In this document: positions 4,774-5,149 of the stretch, in pieces | Layout of the letters: each line of letters begins with the position of its first letter | How positions within the stretch are numbered: position 1 is the stretch's first letter | DNA from: CAIVAT01 sp037137455 | GTDB lineage: Bacteria > Bacteroidota > Bacteroidia > Bacteroidales > FEN-979 | DNA: 5,149 nt | Assembly (NCBI GenBank): GCA_037137455.1 | Contig: JBAXKG010000119.1 | Span: forward strand, 1-5,149 | Direction: 5' to 3' | Position numbers and translations under genes: made by a program | The notes under the pieces: model-generated | Told to the model about the DNA's origin: nothing | What the model saw: only the letters and a program-made list of their open reading frames with translations | Database searches by the model: none

Positions 4774-5149
4774 TTGAAACAGACAAGACGTGAATTTATT
4801 AAAACGGCTTCGGCAGCATCTGCCGGTACCATTATAAGTCCGAAACTTTTACCGGGTCCCCAAATCTCAAACACCAGAACTTACCCTTTATGTGTTTTTA
4901 CTAAGTGCCTTCAATTTCTTGATTATGCGCAACTTGGAGAAACCCTCGCGAATATTGGATTCAAAGGAGCAGAATTGACTGTCAGAGTTGGTGGCCAGCT
5001 CCTCCCTGAAAATGTAAAGGCCGATCTTCCCAAGGCAATAAGAACCCTGAGACAATCTGGAATTAGTGTTCCAATGATTGTCACAGATATCATAGACACT
5101 GAAAATCCGCTTACAGAAAAAATTCTAGGAACCGCTTCAGAACAAGGTG
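4774..5149 (+). CDS. Tat-exported sugar phosphate isomerase/epimerase-like protein (5' part)
   Basis: The frame encodes 125 residues before the window ends. The N-terminus LKQTRREFIKTASAASAGTI (read M first) is a twin-arginine signal with R5-R6-E-F-I-K and an alanine-rich hydrophobic stretch, so the folded protein would be exported to the periplasm. From residue 38 it resembles the xylose-isomerase-like TIM-barrel family (AP endonuclease 2 superfamily): CVFTKCLQFLDY, then GETLANIGFKGAELTVR with G-G and LPENV, then the next helix and strand ISVPMIVTDI. These barrels act on sugars or sugar acids, often with a metal ion; the exact reaction cannot be named from this part. TTG 4774 is chosen because it places the twin arginines four residues in and no in-frame ATG lies upstream before the TGA at 4732-4734. 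An ATG at 4767 is in another frame and hits a stop after eight codons. Confidence 0.8.
   Translation, partial: MKQTRREFIKTASAASAGTIISPKLLPGPQISNTRTYPLCVFTKCLQFLDYAQLGETLANIGFKGAELTVRVGGQLLPENVKADLPKAIRTLRQSGISVPMIVTDIIDTENPLTEKILGTASEQG

Noticed and set aside
1..5149. CRISPR array, tRNA or rRNA genes, defence-island genes.
   Set aside because: No regularly spaced direct repeats, no tRNA cloverleaf or rRNA-like sequence, and no recognisable defence protein other than the toxin-antitoxin module were seen on either strand.

Overview
The window looks like accessory DNA from the chromosome of a Bacteroidota bacterium, probably an environmental Bacteroidales/Marinilabiliales-type organism. Three things point there: AT-rich intergenic DNA, three good matches to the Bacteroidota -7 promoter box TAnnTTTG, and protein sequences that resemble families I associate with that phylum (a HigBA module, a Tat-exported sugar isomerase-like protein). 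This assignment is inferred from the sequence alone.

Layout. Positions 1-158 hold no gene; they carry GTCCC/GGGAC palindromes that look like a dispersed repeat. Positions 159-2471 are a complete insertion sequence of about 2.3 kb, bounded by a perfect 12-bp terminal inverted repeat. It reads leftward and has two open frames: orfA (two helix-turn-helix motifs) and orfB (DDE transposase). The frames overlap across a run of eight A residues in exactly the phase needed for a -1 shift, giving a predicted 739-residue fusion. Just right of the element is a short array of 12-bp degenerate units (2472-2507), then an mtlD-like polyol-phosphate dehydrogenase gene (2560-3645) that stops at a TAG although the same frame continues convincingly for 45 more codons. 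Next is a HigBA-type toxin-antitoxin module (3983-4604): the toxin gene is broken by an in-frame TAA, the antitoxin gene is intact, and two matching palindromes lie at and above a TAnnTTTG promoter box. A hairpin with a T-run (4719-4755) separates this from the start of a Tat-signal sugar phosphate isomerase/epimerase-like gene running off the right edge, apparently starting at TTG.

How it fits together. The dehydrogenase and the isomerase-like protein suggest a sugar or polyol utilisation neighbourhood that has been invaded by a transposon and a toxin-antitoxin cassette. The transposon end carries an outward TAnnTTTG-like box aimed at the dehydrogenase, so the insertion may have replaced its promoter. 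Two neighbouring genes each carry one in-frame stop with conserved coding sequence after it. Ordinary decay is the likely reading, but sequencing error or stop readthrough cannot be excluded from one window.
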